A program made the translations under genes and the position numbers. Shown piece after piece: positions 1-45,500 of a DNA stretch of 64,000 nt (the first letter of the stretch is position 1; each line of letters starts with the position of its first letter). The notes below the pieces were generated by a model that was given only the letters and a program-made list of their open reading frames with translations, was not told the DNA's origin and did not search any database. This DNA comes from Ianthella basta (lineage: Eukaryota > Porifera > Demospongiae > Verongiida > Ianthellidae), in assembly GCA_964019415.1 (NCBI GenBank), contig OZ025876.1:3399272-3463271 (forward strand), written 5' to 3'.

Positions 1-2016
1 TTGTACGCGTTCATGTACGCCGACCCTCCTGGCCAATCGAGGAAGTTGGGATATGTTTCAGAAGAAAATCGATTCGATTTGGCAGACGGAGATATTCTCC
101 GTGTTGAGTTGACCCCTAAACGCCTAGCCGAGAAGATGCACAGGATGCTGTCTTCGGAAGATCCTAAGGAACTAAACATGTGCTTCGAACAATTGCCATC
201 GTTTGCTCGCGACTCCACGTTTGCGGGAGAGTTTGTAAGGACGAATGGCTTGTCCATCTTGATCGGTATGATAGAGAAAGCACATTTCCACACAGACGAC
301 AATGTCTTGCGCCTGAATGCCATGCTGACCAGCTTCGAGGAAATTATGGAGCACAACATCGTCCCTTGGAACACCGTCACGGAGACTTTCATTTCCAAAG
401 TGATTAGCTTAGTGGTGACTACCCGTTCCCATGATCTGGTGCGTGCTCCCGTCCTGGGTCGGTGTTTCTCCATTTTGTGCTCCATCCTTGCAAATCAGCA
501 GCATGCTGATCTGATCTTGAGGAATATACTGGTGGAACAGGTCATCCCATTCCTCAGCAACAGGTCAGAGTTGGTTCAGCAAAACGTGCTGGCCTTTGTC
601 AATGGAATGCTCCTAACAGGGAAGAATGTGCCAGCCATGTTTCAGCAGCTCCGTGAGAAGAAGTACGGCAAAATCATTCAGTCGGATGTCATAGAGAAGA
701 AGACTGGTAGTTCTGCCCTTTCGCGTGAGCTGAGTCATCAGCTGTATGTTTACCAACAGCTCTTGCTCAACCAGTATGAGGAAAGCATGAATCAGGCTTT
801 CACAAAAGGGCTCACAGAGCACGAGCAAGGGCTGTTATACCTACAGCAGGCCATTCCAGAGGAGTTCACAGCAGGCAGACCGCCTAGCACTCTAACTCCC
901 ATGAATGATCAGATCTGGAGACAGCTGGGCTTCTCCGGGCAGAACCCTTACAGCGACCTGGCAGAAGTACCCCCAGGGATTTTAGCTCTCAATTTTATGA
1001 TTTATTTTGCCCGCAATAAGAGGGATACCTTTGTTCGTTTGCTGCTAGCGAACAAAGATAATCCGTGCCCCTTTGCCCAGGCCAGTATCCGGCTTACAAA
1101 GATGCTATGCCAAATCTTCAAAGTTGGTGAAGCACCAAATGATGTGGCAGTTGGGTGCTTGCAGCCGCTAGTTGGCAGTGATTCTCCATTTGAAGAGCTC
1201 TTTTGTGTAGCCATTCAGTTGTTGTACAAGACGTGGAGGGAAATGCGCGCAGCAGAGCTGGATTTCGAGAAGGTTATGACAGTGGTTGAGAAACAAGTCA
1301 CCACTGTCATACATCAGAGTCAGGGCATTGGCAGCTTTGAAAATTTGCGGCAGAAGTTCTTTGAGCTTTCGTACAAGAAGATTGTGTCAGCGTCGGTTGA
1401 GAAGAGCCAGATGTTGGACGAGTCCATTTGGAAGGCACAGCCAGTAGTACAGCTAAAGGAAGCAGTTACCCCTGAGATCAGGGCCCTTATCAAGCAGCAG
1501 CGTCTGCGGCACCTTGTGGAGGGAGATTTCTTTCCCAATGTCAAGACAAAGTCTAAGAAGAGTCAGACCTCCTTCTACTGCCGGCTTTCTCCTAATTTGA
1601 AGGTACTTCATTTTGGAGACGCAGAAGAGAGTGCCTCACGACCTTCACTGGATGCCCTCAAGAGTAAGATTCCTGTTTCTGACATGCGACTTGTCATTGG
1701 CAAGGACTGCCCTCATGTGAAGGACAAGGCAGTGAAGGGACGACCAGACCTGGCATTTTCCATCTATCATGGCTCAGACGAACACCTGGACTTCTTGCCA
1801 CAAGATGATATGGTCTTCAGCATTTGGGTTGATGGACTGTCGGTGTTGTGCGGCCAAGAGATGCCGAGCAGGCAGGCTGAAGATGACCTCAACACACTAC
1901 TGGTGATGGAGATGAAGCTCCGTCTCCTTGATGTAGAGAACATCCCCATTCCAAGTGAACCACCCACGATCCCTCCAGACCCGCCTAATTATGACTTTCA
2001 CTACAAACTCGATTAA
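1..2016 (+). CDS. ELMO: ELMO engulfment and cell motility protein, 5' partial
   Basis: Open from the window edge to TAA at 2014-2016, 671 residues. Residue order follows animal ELMO1/2/3: end of the N-terminal ubiquitin-like/Ras-binding part (first about 40 residues), armadillo-like region (about 50-260), ELMO/CED-12 domain (about 270-435, with GLLYLQQAIPEEF, PPGILALNFMIYFAR and TWREMRA), a PH domain (about 500-645, with FYCRLSPNLKVLHFGD) and a proline-rich tail (IPSEPPTIPPDPPNYDF) of the kind that binds the DOCK SH3 domain. Vertebrate ELMO1 is about 727 residues, so some 45-50 N-terminal residues lie upstream of the window. ELMO forms a cytosolic/membrane complex with DOCK guanine exchange factors that activates Rac in engulfment and migration. 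Oddly, 2 kb of coding sequence has no intron while neighbours are split into many small exons. Paralogue identity (1, 2 or 3) cannot be assigned. Confidence 0.96.
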   Translation: MYAFMYADPPGQSRKLGYVSEENRFDLADGDILRVELTPKRLAEKMHRMLSSEDPKELNMCFEQLPSFARDSTFAGEFVRTNGLSILIGMIEKAHFHTDDNVLRLNAMLTSFEEIMEHNIVPWNTVTETFISKVISLVVTTRSHDLVRAPVLGRCFSILCSILANQQHADLILRNILVEQVIPFLSNRSELVQQNVLAFVNGMLLTGKNVPAMFQQLREKKYGKIIQSDVIEKKTGSSALSRELSHQLYVYQQLLLNQYEESMNQAFTKGLTEHEQGLLYLQQAIPEEFTAGRPPSTLTPMNDQIWRQLGFSGQNPYSDLAEVPPGILALNFMIYFARNKRDTFVRLLLANKDNPCPFAQASIRLTKMLCQIFKVGEAPNDVAVGCLQPLVGSDSPFEELFCVAIQLLYKTWREMRAAELDFEKVMTVVEKQVTTVIHQSQGIGSFENLRQKFFELSYKKIVSASVEKSQMLDESIWKAQPVVQLKEAVTPEIRALIKQQRLRHLVEGDFFPNVKTKSKKSQTSFYCRLSPNLKVLHFGDAEESASRPSLDALKSKIPVSDMRLVIGKDCPHVKDKAVKGRPDLAFSIYHGSDEHLDFLPQDDMVFSIWVDGLSVLCGQEMPSRQAEDDLNTLLVMEMKLRLLDVENIPIPSEPPTIPPDPPNYDFHYKLD

Positions 2017-2241
2017 CAGTTTGTACATGTGTTATTGTATTGTGATATTCCAGTACATAGTTTCAGATTCTGTTTGACTCTTTAGAATGAGTGATTTCTA
2101 CTAGAATGCTATATTGTAATGAGTGACTGTAACATTAGCGTGTTTTCAATGTTTTCAATTTCAATTTCAACACATTGAAAATGACCTGCAAAGTTACACA
2201 GCACCTAATTGTTGCAATATGCCTAACAGTATTAGCATGGT

Positions 2242-4742
2242 CTATGCCTGCAACTTGGCCTTGGCAGTGTAGGCAAGCCACCACAGCAGCAGAGCACCAA
2301 CACTGGCAATGAACTGTGAGGCCAACCAGAATGGAGGTGACGCTCCCTACAGGTGATAAAGGGAGCAGCCATACAGCAATGCACCAGGCATGAACAAGAA
2401 TGCTTGCAATGTTTCCAGTTACATAGTTACACATTTGCAAACCAACTTGCTATTTTGCTTAGTTACCTTCCTATCATTTCTAAGTACATTTGTGGTTGGA
2501 GCAGTCTAGGTGCTACAGGATCTAGGGTGTGATCTCATGCATCAGACATTCCCGTGCTTTTGCAGTTAGGAACGTGCAATGCTTGACACACAAGTCTATG
2601 TAGATGTGATAGGACACCTCAAGCCAAAGGTATAGGAATAACGACCAGTACCCTACATCTTGGTCCTGTGGTTGTACATTAACACGTGAAGCTTTCACAC
2701 TACATATAAAAGTGCCACAACTAGGGATTCAAAAGCTTACCACACACACAAATATTTATGGGCAGACAATTCACAAATTACTGGACATTTATGACGCTAC
2801 TAAAGCAAAATTTCCCTGCCTCCTATGCAATGGGGAATATAAAGGAATAAACGTTACCCATTACAGAAGATGATCAACACTGCAGACTAGTGTTCTCCCC
2901 ATAGAATTGTTTAAGAAGAGTGCATTGGACCATCACTTAAAATCCTCAGGCAAGGAGCATTTGTAAAATGAATGTCCCAAGAAAATTTGTATACACAGAG
3001 TATTCAGAAATAAGACAGATGGTGATTTCAATAGTTACTCAGAAAATATAGGGATGCAGTGATGGTGCAGTTCACCAAAATGCATCCACATATATACTGG
3101 CTGAAATGCTTTCCAAACAAGATAGAGCAGTGACACAGCATTAATGCACCTGAACGCATTCCATACACTGCCCAGTCACGCAAATCACTTACATAGTGTT
3201 GTAGTTCTACAACGAAAGCAGGTTTCACATGAATCTCCTCGGAGTTCCTCAGAGCCTACAGGAAGATTAAACGACAAGTAAGCAGGAGGGAATGCTGAAA
3301 CTGATACACCCTGCCCTACAGTAGCTCACAAGGAACATAGGTACGGATTAAACCAAGTACCATAAAGCCTGTACATGAGTCAATCCAGCACACACCTTGC
3401 GAACGTCTCCAACAGCACTTTCACTGAAGAAGTTAAATGTGTACTTTCCGGCAGGGAAGGTGTCATGTGATCCGGATAATGTCACCTGGTACTGGGATGT
3501 TTCAGGCATGTGGACCACGGGCAGGATGTTGCTCCCCTGCTGGGCATACCACACAGCCTGCAATAAGAGGGTACAACACACATACACTGTAGCAGCAGTC
3601 TGACCACAATATGACGCAGGAAACCATAGCATCGCATCGCGTCAACATCCTGTAACCTTAAGTGTGCAAATTCATGTGACTCATTCCGGTAATTTGATTG
3701 GCTGATAGCAATGTCGTTGAACGTTGCTGACGTTGAGATAGAACTCTTTTCTATCCTTGCGTCGGGTAAGCATTGTTCAGAGTCGTGGAATGTTCCCAAC
3801 GTTTGATGTTCTCAAAGCAATGCAATGTGACGTTTGTGACGTGACACAACGCTCAGGGTTTCCTGTGTCATATAGTGAACCAGGCTTAACAATGACAATC
3901 AGTTAACTATGAATAATGAAGTCACCCATAGCCAGACAACCATCTTGTATGTAAACTCGGCATGTTTCGATGCTATCACTACCTTTTTTCCCGCCACAGT
4001 TAACACATAGCATGAACCTTGGTGGAGATGTGTGTCAATTTCTAAGTCTGTGTGAAATTGGTCATAATGCATTGTGGAGGACAGAGGATTAAGGTATTCG
4101 AGTCATTATGTGAACTTTGCAACATGCTGCACAGAGTCATCATAAGTCCTGGTAGGATTTCAAGAACATCAGGAGCAAAAAATGAAGCACGTTTAAGGTA
4201 GACCCTGTGGGGGACGATAGCCCTCTATGGTGCACTTGTTCCTGCTACTCTTCTGCATGTTTGTCATTTTACGTACGATACACTAGGCACTAGGCTATTT
4301 ACAAAGCTTGACCAATTGATGCCGGTCTTTCATATTAAAGTGCTCCTAAAGTATTACAACATTCACAGCTATCATTTCATCTCAAACCACTTGATACTTG
4401 AAGTGGCATGCGTACATGATCACAAAGTTTGCTTGTACCCCTCCGTACACGACACACGTATGCCATCAGCAGGAATCTACTAAATAACTAAGCACAACAT
4501 CAACGAACCTCTTTCTCTTCAGAACAGGAAAGAGAAAACTGGACGATCAGCACAGTTTCGTCGGCTAGTAAGGTTTGACTAGTGGAATACATCTGTGGGT
4601 CAGCCTCGCATGCACCTAAGAGGAAAAAGACACGCTTAACTTATCAAAAACAACTCTAGGGATGACATTAAATCCAACCTTCAACACAGGTAGCCAGGAT
4701 AGCTACGGCAAGTGCCCAAAAGATTAGAAGACAAGTCTTCAT
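2242..4742 (-). CDS. SSR4: TRAP-delta (signal sequence receptor subunit 4), complete five-exon gene
   Basis: Coding exons on the minus strand: 4742-4679, 4615-4509, 3557-3396, 3255-3193, 2346-2242. All introns are GT-AG and phases match, giving 166 residues (human about 173). Exon 1 is a signal peptide (MKTCLLIFWALAVAILATC). Exon 2 gives CEADPQMYSTSQTLLADET, aligned to the family's lumenal start with its conserved Cys pair (CEAD...LSCSE). Exon 3 gives the lumenal beta-sandwich (SQYQVTLSGSHDTFPAGKY). The last exon holds the single membrane span and the short AKAKLQA tail with stop TAG at 2244-2242. TRAP-delta is a subunit of the translocon-associated protein complex beside Sec61 in the ER membrane. 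The gene ends 225 bp from the ELMO stop (convergent) and starts 83 bp from GRIPAP1 (divergent). Intron 1 is only 63 bp. Confidence 0.94.
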
Positions 4743-4825
4743 GTCCAATCCCTAGTCCTGGTTAGTAACCCTCAGTCCGTATGGCAAAAACGCACAAAGT
4801 CGCGAAAGAACGCGCGTGCTCCAAA
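4743..4825. promoter_or_regulatory. probable bidirectional promoter between SSR4 and GRIPAP1
   Basis: Only 83 bp separate the two divergent ATG codons (SSR4 at 4742, GRIPAP1 at 4826). The stretch has a local cluster of CpG (CGCGAAAGAACGCGCG around 4801-4816) in otherwise CpG-poor DNA, and no TATA box. Both 5' UTRs and the core promoters must fit here unless there are upstream noncoding exons. Promoter function is inferred from position. Confidence 0.55.
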
Positions 4826-39359
<34,534 letters not shown>

Positions 39360-39544
39360 ATGGATTATGTTTTATGCATACACTAGAACTGCATTGAATG
39401 AACTAGCTATACACATTTGCATGAAAGTGCTGTACCATAGTTGCATGTAAACGTACAGTATCATACAGGAGCACACAGAGTATTGACAATGAACACTATT
39501 TTCTCCCAGTACAAAATGGAATAATTTTGTTGAGTTCTTACTTA

Positions 39545-42500
39545 TTACGTGGCATTGGACAGTAAGGTCCACTTCATTGTTCCATTGGTGCTCATCATGT
39601 CCTGCTGTTGCTGCTGCCTTGTTACAGGAGTGTCCTCTCCGTGCAATTGGTGATAACCTTTGCGTTTATGACACCTCCAAATGATAAACACTGTGAGCCC
39701 CACTGCAGCAATGATCAGTGCCAACATAGACCTGTGTTATGACAGAGGAACACAACACCATAATTATAAAAAAAAAACACCAATCAACAAACACACAAAG
39801 TTTAGTCACCGCATGTGTGATATTAACCTTACTTGCTCAGGTTATGTGTGTAATTGTAAGCTAGGCTACTACAATATTTGCTGTATACGTGTTTTCAAAA
39901 AGCAAAGAAGATGTAGACAGCACTGTGTCTCCCAAAAGCAGCCACCCTGCATAGTAGCGAAAAAGTTCAGAATCGTGGGTGGAGTGGTGTTAGAGCACTT
40001 ATTGAGAATAACACACAAGCTGTATGTAGGCTGGTACCAAAATTCTAGGCTAAGCATAGCCCTGGAATGATAAGAAAATTTAAGCCTTTCACCGTCCCTA
40101 CATCTGGCAACATCTATTGCTCATGTAGTCATGACAACTGTATGACATCATAAGACCACACTATGATAGGGTGGAGGATATGTATGATTAATGGATGGAG
40201 GATATATGTGACTAACAAGTGCAGTAGTATTAGGTTCAGGCAGAAGTGCAAAGTCAATACATGCAACTGTGTCAATCTTTTTGGTACAATGTTCCTCTGC
40301 AAGTCCAGACTGTGATGTGACTTGTATCCAACAACAATTCTCACAGTTTTTGTTCAAAGTACAGAAACTATGTGAAGCAAAGCGACGTTTTTATATAAGG
40401 AAATCAGATCCAGACATATAAGCAAAGTAAAGTAAATGCCTTACTATATGCTGGTGACCTAAGTCTACTAGCTGAAAACCCAATACAATTGCAGAGATTG
40501 CTCCATTGCTCCATTGCTCCATTGCTCCATTGCTCCACCAATTTTAAAATGATTTAATGCATGAGAAGCTTTTTAGGTGAAGGCAGAAATATCCCAATTG
40601 CTGCACTATTTGAGACATGGGCTGGCATCAAATGTCTGTAATAACACAAACCACCTGCGACAGATTTTTCCTGTGGCTAAGCAAAATGTCACCAAATCGA
40701 TTAAATCATGTCATCTAGCAGAAAGGGGTAATAGAAATTGGGCTTAGTCAACAAAGAAATTACTACAAAATATGCATGACAACAACAATCATTTACACCA
40801 ACTCTAGATTGCATACATAGCTTAGTAAGCTACAAACATGCTTTGCTTTCTCTGTTTATGTGGAGAGATAAAATTAATGAAACTAGAACCAAATCGGAGT
40901 CAGGAGGAAGATTACCCCACAGACAGAGAAGTATGTGCTTGATTGGGGCAAGCAAAGCAAAGTTCCTCTCTTCTGGGTGGTGTGAAACTGGACGTTTTGG
41001 TACATCGGGTTTGTGCAATCACATTGTGCAATAGTTTTAGTATGTCGCAGTTCTGCAATCATTTTGGTACGTCACGGTTGTGCAATAGTCTACCATATAT
41101 AGTCCGTACGTACATTATGGCCTGGGGAACCAATACTTGTCTGAAACATTTGGTCCTAGGACCTTATTTTCGAGACCAATCTCAGTCTCGTTCCCAGGGA
41201 CTGGGAATGAGGGTAGCTGTCTCTTGGCGCAAGCTGAGTGCATGGTCGGCTCTATCAATGCCGCCGGCTTTTAGCGTTTTCCCTCTAGCTGTAGAGAATC
41301 AGCTGGAGGAGGCAACTGCCAGGATAGGGATGGGGAGCTGGACAGGCATCGGCTCACTGGCTACACAAGGACTGCATAGGTCAGACGTGAAGTGTGCTGT
41401 AGTTTGCTGGTTCTCTTGCTCATTGTAGTGGAAGTTGCAGCAGTCCAGTAGAGCTTCACATACTTAGGCACCTGCTGGACGGCACCTGTCAGGATCATGA
41501 GTGAGGGTGCACTGGACCAGTTGGCTCTACAAGGACTGCATGGACTGGTTCTGCAGCTTTGCTACCATTTAGCTACCTTCTCTTACTCAGCTATGCTCAC
41601 TGTAGCAGACATTAACTTTGCCTCGGTCTCTTCCTTGTATACATTGTGCACTTGCGGTTGCGCAGTCTGACACTGGATGCAGGGAACACCTTAATGCAAA
41701 TCCTGCCTCCATCATTAACATGCCTTTGCATGCATATACCCCCTCTCACCCCCACAATGTTTTACATTCGTCTAGTATTAGAACAGTTGGGGGAAGGAAG
41801 GTGATGGCTGGCCTGCGTATGGGCTGTCTCCCACATCCCATACAGGGAGAGGGTGTGTCGGTTATGTGGCAGGGGAGAGGTGGAGGACCAGTCACACTTT
41901 ATAGCCATCTGCCCAGCTTAGATTGCAACTTTACAACCACTGTTCCTCTAACCCAGACACATTCTATCAAATGCCCTTACAGGACAATATTAAGTTTATT
42001 CTGTGTAACTATGATAGCTACATTGTAAACCTCCTCATTGGTTTCTACACACGTAGACAACATATCCAGGGCCGTAGCACCCAGTCCGGCCGGTCCGGCC
42101 ATGGCCAGACCGGTTTTTGCTGCTGGAACAAAAATTCTAAATATTAAAGATATGCATTCTAAATACACTTTCAAATTGGGAAGGGGGTACTGGCCTAAGG
42201 TTAAACAACGTTCTAAAAGCAGAGTGGTCTTGTTACAGTGTTGCAGGACTTAGTTTGAACAAGGAATAGCCAGATACTTAGTCCTCTAACCAACCTTAAC
42301 GGCGGCAGCCATTTTACGGATGTCGCATGACGTTTTTGACGTTTTCTGATGCGTAAAATGGTGTGTTAATCGATTGCCGTGCAAAATCAGACAGCACAGT
42401 AGTGCTTCAGTCATGTACAGCGGATTTATGCAACCTTGCAACAGTTCCCACACCATGGGCAGTTGTTACCTAGGATACGGACTGGTACTGTACTCACCTA

Positions 42501-45500
42501 TTATATATCACCCTGTTCGTATCCTAGGTAATGACTACCCAGGTATGGGAACTGTTGCAAGGTTGCATAAATCCGCTGTACATGGATGCATGCATGCAGC
42601 ATGGTGGTATATATTTGTACATGGGAACATGTACTAAGTTTGAATGGGCATATGCATGCAATAGGATAGTCTCCTGTGGCAACCCTTGTTATTGCACACT
42701 CACATGTACACTTGCACTATAATACACAGGCGGAGAAACAGGGGGTGGTAGCAAGAGCGGCAAAATGTTGGCAGATGTAGGGATGGGGAAAACGTATTCA
42801 AAGTCAGCGCATGTTAATGACCTGGGTTTTGCATGGACCAGCCCTCCTTGTTGCATGGACTGGCTGGCCCCCCTCTTTGCATGGACCGGCCCTCCTCCTG
42901 TCTTTGGAGGAAACATTTTTACACACCCTTTGCATTGATGGTGTCTTCTATTCAAGGGTAGGAGAGATTTGTGCTGCCTAGCATCGGAGAGACAGCCAAA
43001 AAAACACTAGATTTCGATTTTTAATGCGCAATCTTCTTATTTCAATGCATTGTATTACCTGTTTCATGGCACTTGATTGCCTATCCTGCTGTAAGTGCCT
43101 GTTGGTAGATGTTACATTTTATCATACTCACTGAAGTGTTGATGGGCCCAGAATTACTCCAAAAGTACTCACAGAACATCTAAATTTCAAAAGTTTTCCT
43201 GGGGGGGCATGCCCCCAGCCCCCCTAGTTTGTGTCACATCATCTATGGCCTGACCGGTTTTTATCTTGGTGCTATGGTCCTGATATCATGTATAGTTAAT
43301 TCTATCACTAGGGTCACTAGGTTAATCCTCTAGTTTATTAATAGCTTATGTACCATATCCACCATGCTGTATTCACTTATTATTATACCCATCTGTTTTG
43401 TAGATAACTATTACCATAATTAGTGTTTAGTTAAGAGTGAAAAGTAAGCCTTTCTTGGCTGAGCAGCCCTGCTCTGTGTATGCTGCTTTGTCACTTCGAT
43501 AATAAAATATATTATATACTGTAAGCAATGATGACAATGAAACATTATTATTCACGCTGTGATGCATTATGGTTATCAATGGTCCATCTAAGCTGAGTAC
43601 AGTGAAACCCAAATGTTTCTTTCAGAACCTCTTGAAGAACTGCTCCAAATGAACCCACTATATTCAGAGTGGGGGATGTTGGGTAACTTCAATGAAACAT
43701 ACTGTACAAAATCCTTCTGTACATCCCTGTAAGTAGTTGGTTTCTCCAAGTCAATGGTAGGATTGTGATTGTTGTGTTGGTGATACCAATATAGTTTGGG
43801 TGCAATGAGGTCCATGGTCACCAATCTATGGTCACTAGGCAATGTACAACCTGCCCATGAGTGAGCATCCTTCGCTGATGTCTTGTACCGACTGGAAATT
43901 GAAATGTAGTCAATTTGGCTGTAGATGGGAACTGATTCATCTCCCTCTAAACCTCTGATGTACCCTTGCTAAGTTGTGATGTGTCATGAGAGATATCTGT
44001 GCTACAGCGATTCTGTACCTTAGTATTCATATCACCCATGAGCACAGTCACCTCCCTCTTAGGTATTGAGTCCACAGCTGCCTGCAACTGCTAATAGAAG
44101 TCTTCTTTCAGCTGTAGATTAGACATACACTGGGAGATGTAGAACCATACGTGATAACAACACTGATAGGTGGATCGGACTTGTTAAAGCGAATGAGTAT
44201 TACCACGACATGTTCACTAATGGTGTGCGATGTCTGAAAGCAAGGTTGTAACCTACACACTACAAAGCCTATTCCCTCCATTAAGGGTGTACAACATACT
44301 GTCAGAGTGAGGTACATTGATAGGCTGAAATTAAGCATTCCTCCTTGTTTCTTGTAAAGCCATGAAATCTACATGGTACGATTTGAAATTCAGGCCCAGT
44401 TGTTCCAGTTTTATCTTAGATGCCCAGACTGCAACAGTCACTGGTTGGCATGCGTAGAGGGCTGGCAGCATGGAAAAACAGATGATGAGACTGAGACATT
44501 CTCCTCCTTCACTTGATGGTTGATGTAGTAAGGCATGGCAGGGTGTCAACCTGCCATTTTAAGGAGCCATTATTAAGCAATGGTTAGGCAGTTATGGCTG
44601 GCAACAAAAGAATTTAAAGAAAAAAGAAGATGAATACATGAGGTGTACTCCGTGACCATTATATCACTCACGACATATGCAAGGCAGACCAGAAGACATG
44701 AAAGCAGTCAAGTGCTATAGACATTTTGCCAGTATAAGCATTTTGCAGCAGTTTTGGGTTGAATGCATGGATGACAGCACTAAAAAAACGTTGTGCAATG
44801 ATAGTGTGTACCTCTCGTCATTTCACCATCCTTTAACTTACTGTACGTACATTGGACACTCCTCTTTTGATACCCAAAGGAATGAAACACAAGGGAGGTG
44901 ACACAGAAAATTTTACTAATAATTACCTTCAGCATATCTGCGCTATAAGCGAGATGTGAAGGCCAATGAGAAGAGGGGTACATCACCATCACTGTGTAAC
45001 CTGGTTTAGTGCTTTTCATACCATCAATTCCTATCCAATGCTGATTTCAGGCTGTTTCAATGCTAGTGCAAGTTTGTGAGTTCTATATATTATACCATCA
45101 TGTGGACATAATTTTACACACTTACAGTCCAATGATTATCCACACAGCAACACTGGTGGTGCCTGCCACACTCCTCGGGATGACAGCATTGGAATGGACT
45201 GTGAAAAACTGAATGGTACATAAACACAATATAAATAGTGCAGTTACTGATGCATGAACATGCATCTAATTCCACAGATCATTGAAGTTACAAGTTAGTC
45301 TTACATAATGCAGTTGGCTTGTGTCTTCAGCTTCAAAGTCAAACTGTGGCACAGTGATGGTTTCATTGTATATAAATCTAACCTGTGACACCCTAAAACA
45401 CAAGGGGATGGACATAACTGTGAACACCCACTTGCATTATCATACATTCAAAGTACCTAATATACTGCACGCTTTTTTCTCATCTGTGTTCTCACTCACC

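Noticed and set aside
3028-3255. Read-through of SSR4 exon 4 to a stop at 3028 as the gene's C-terminus
   Set aside because: A donor GTAAGT at 3192-3187 and an in-phase exon at 2346-2242 give the conserved membrane span and AKAKLQA tail of TRAP-delta.
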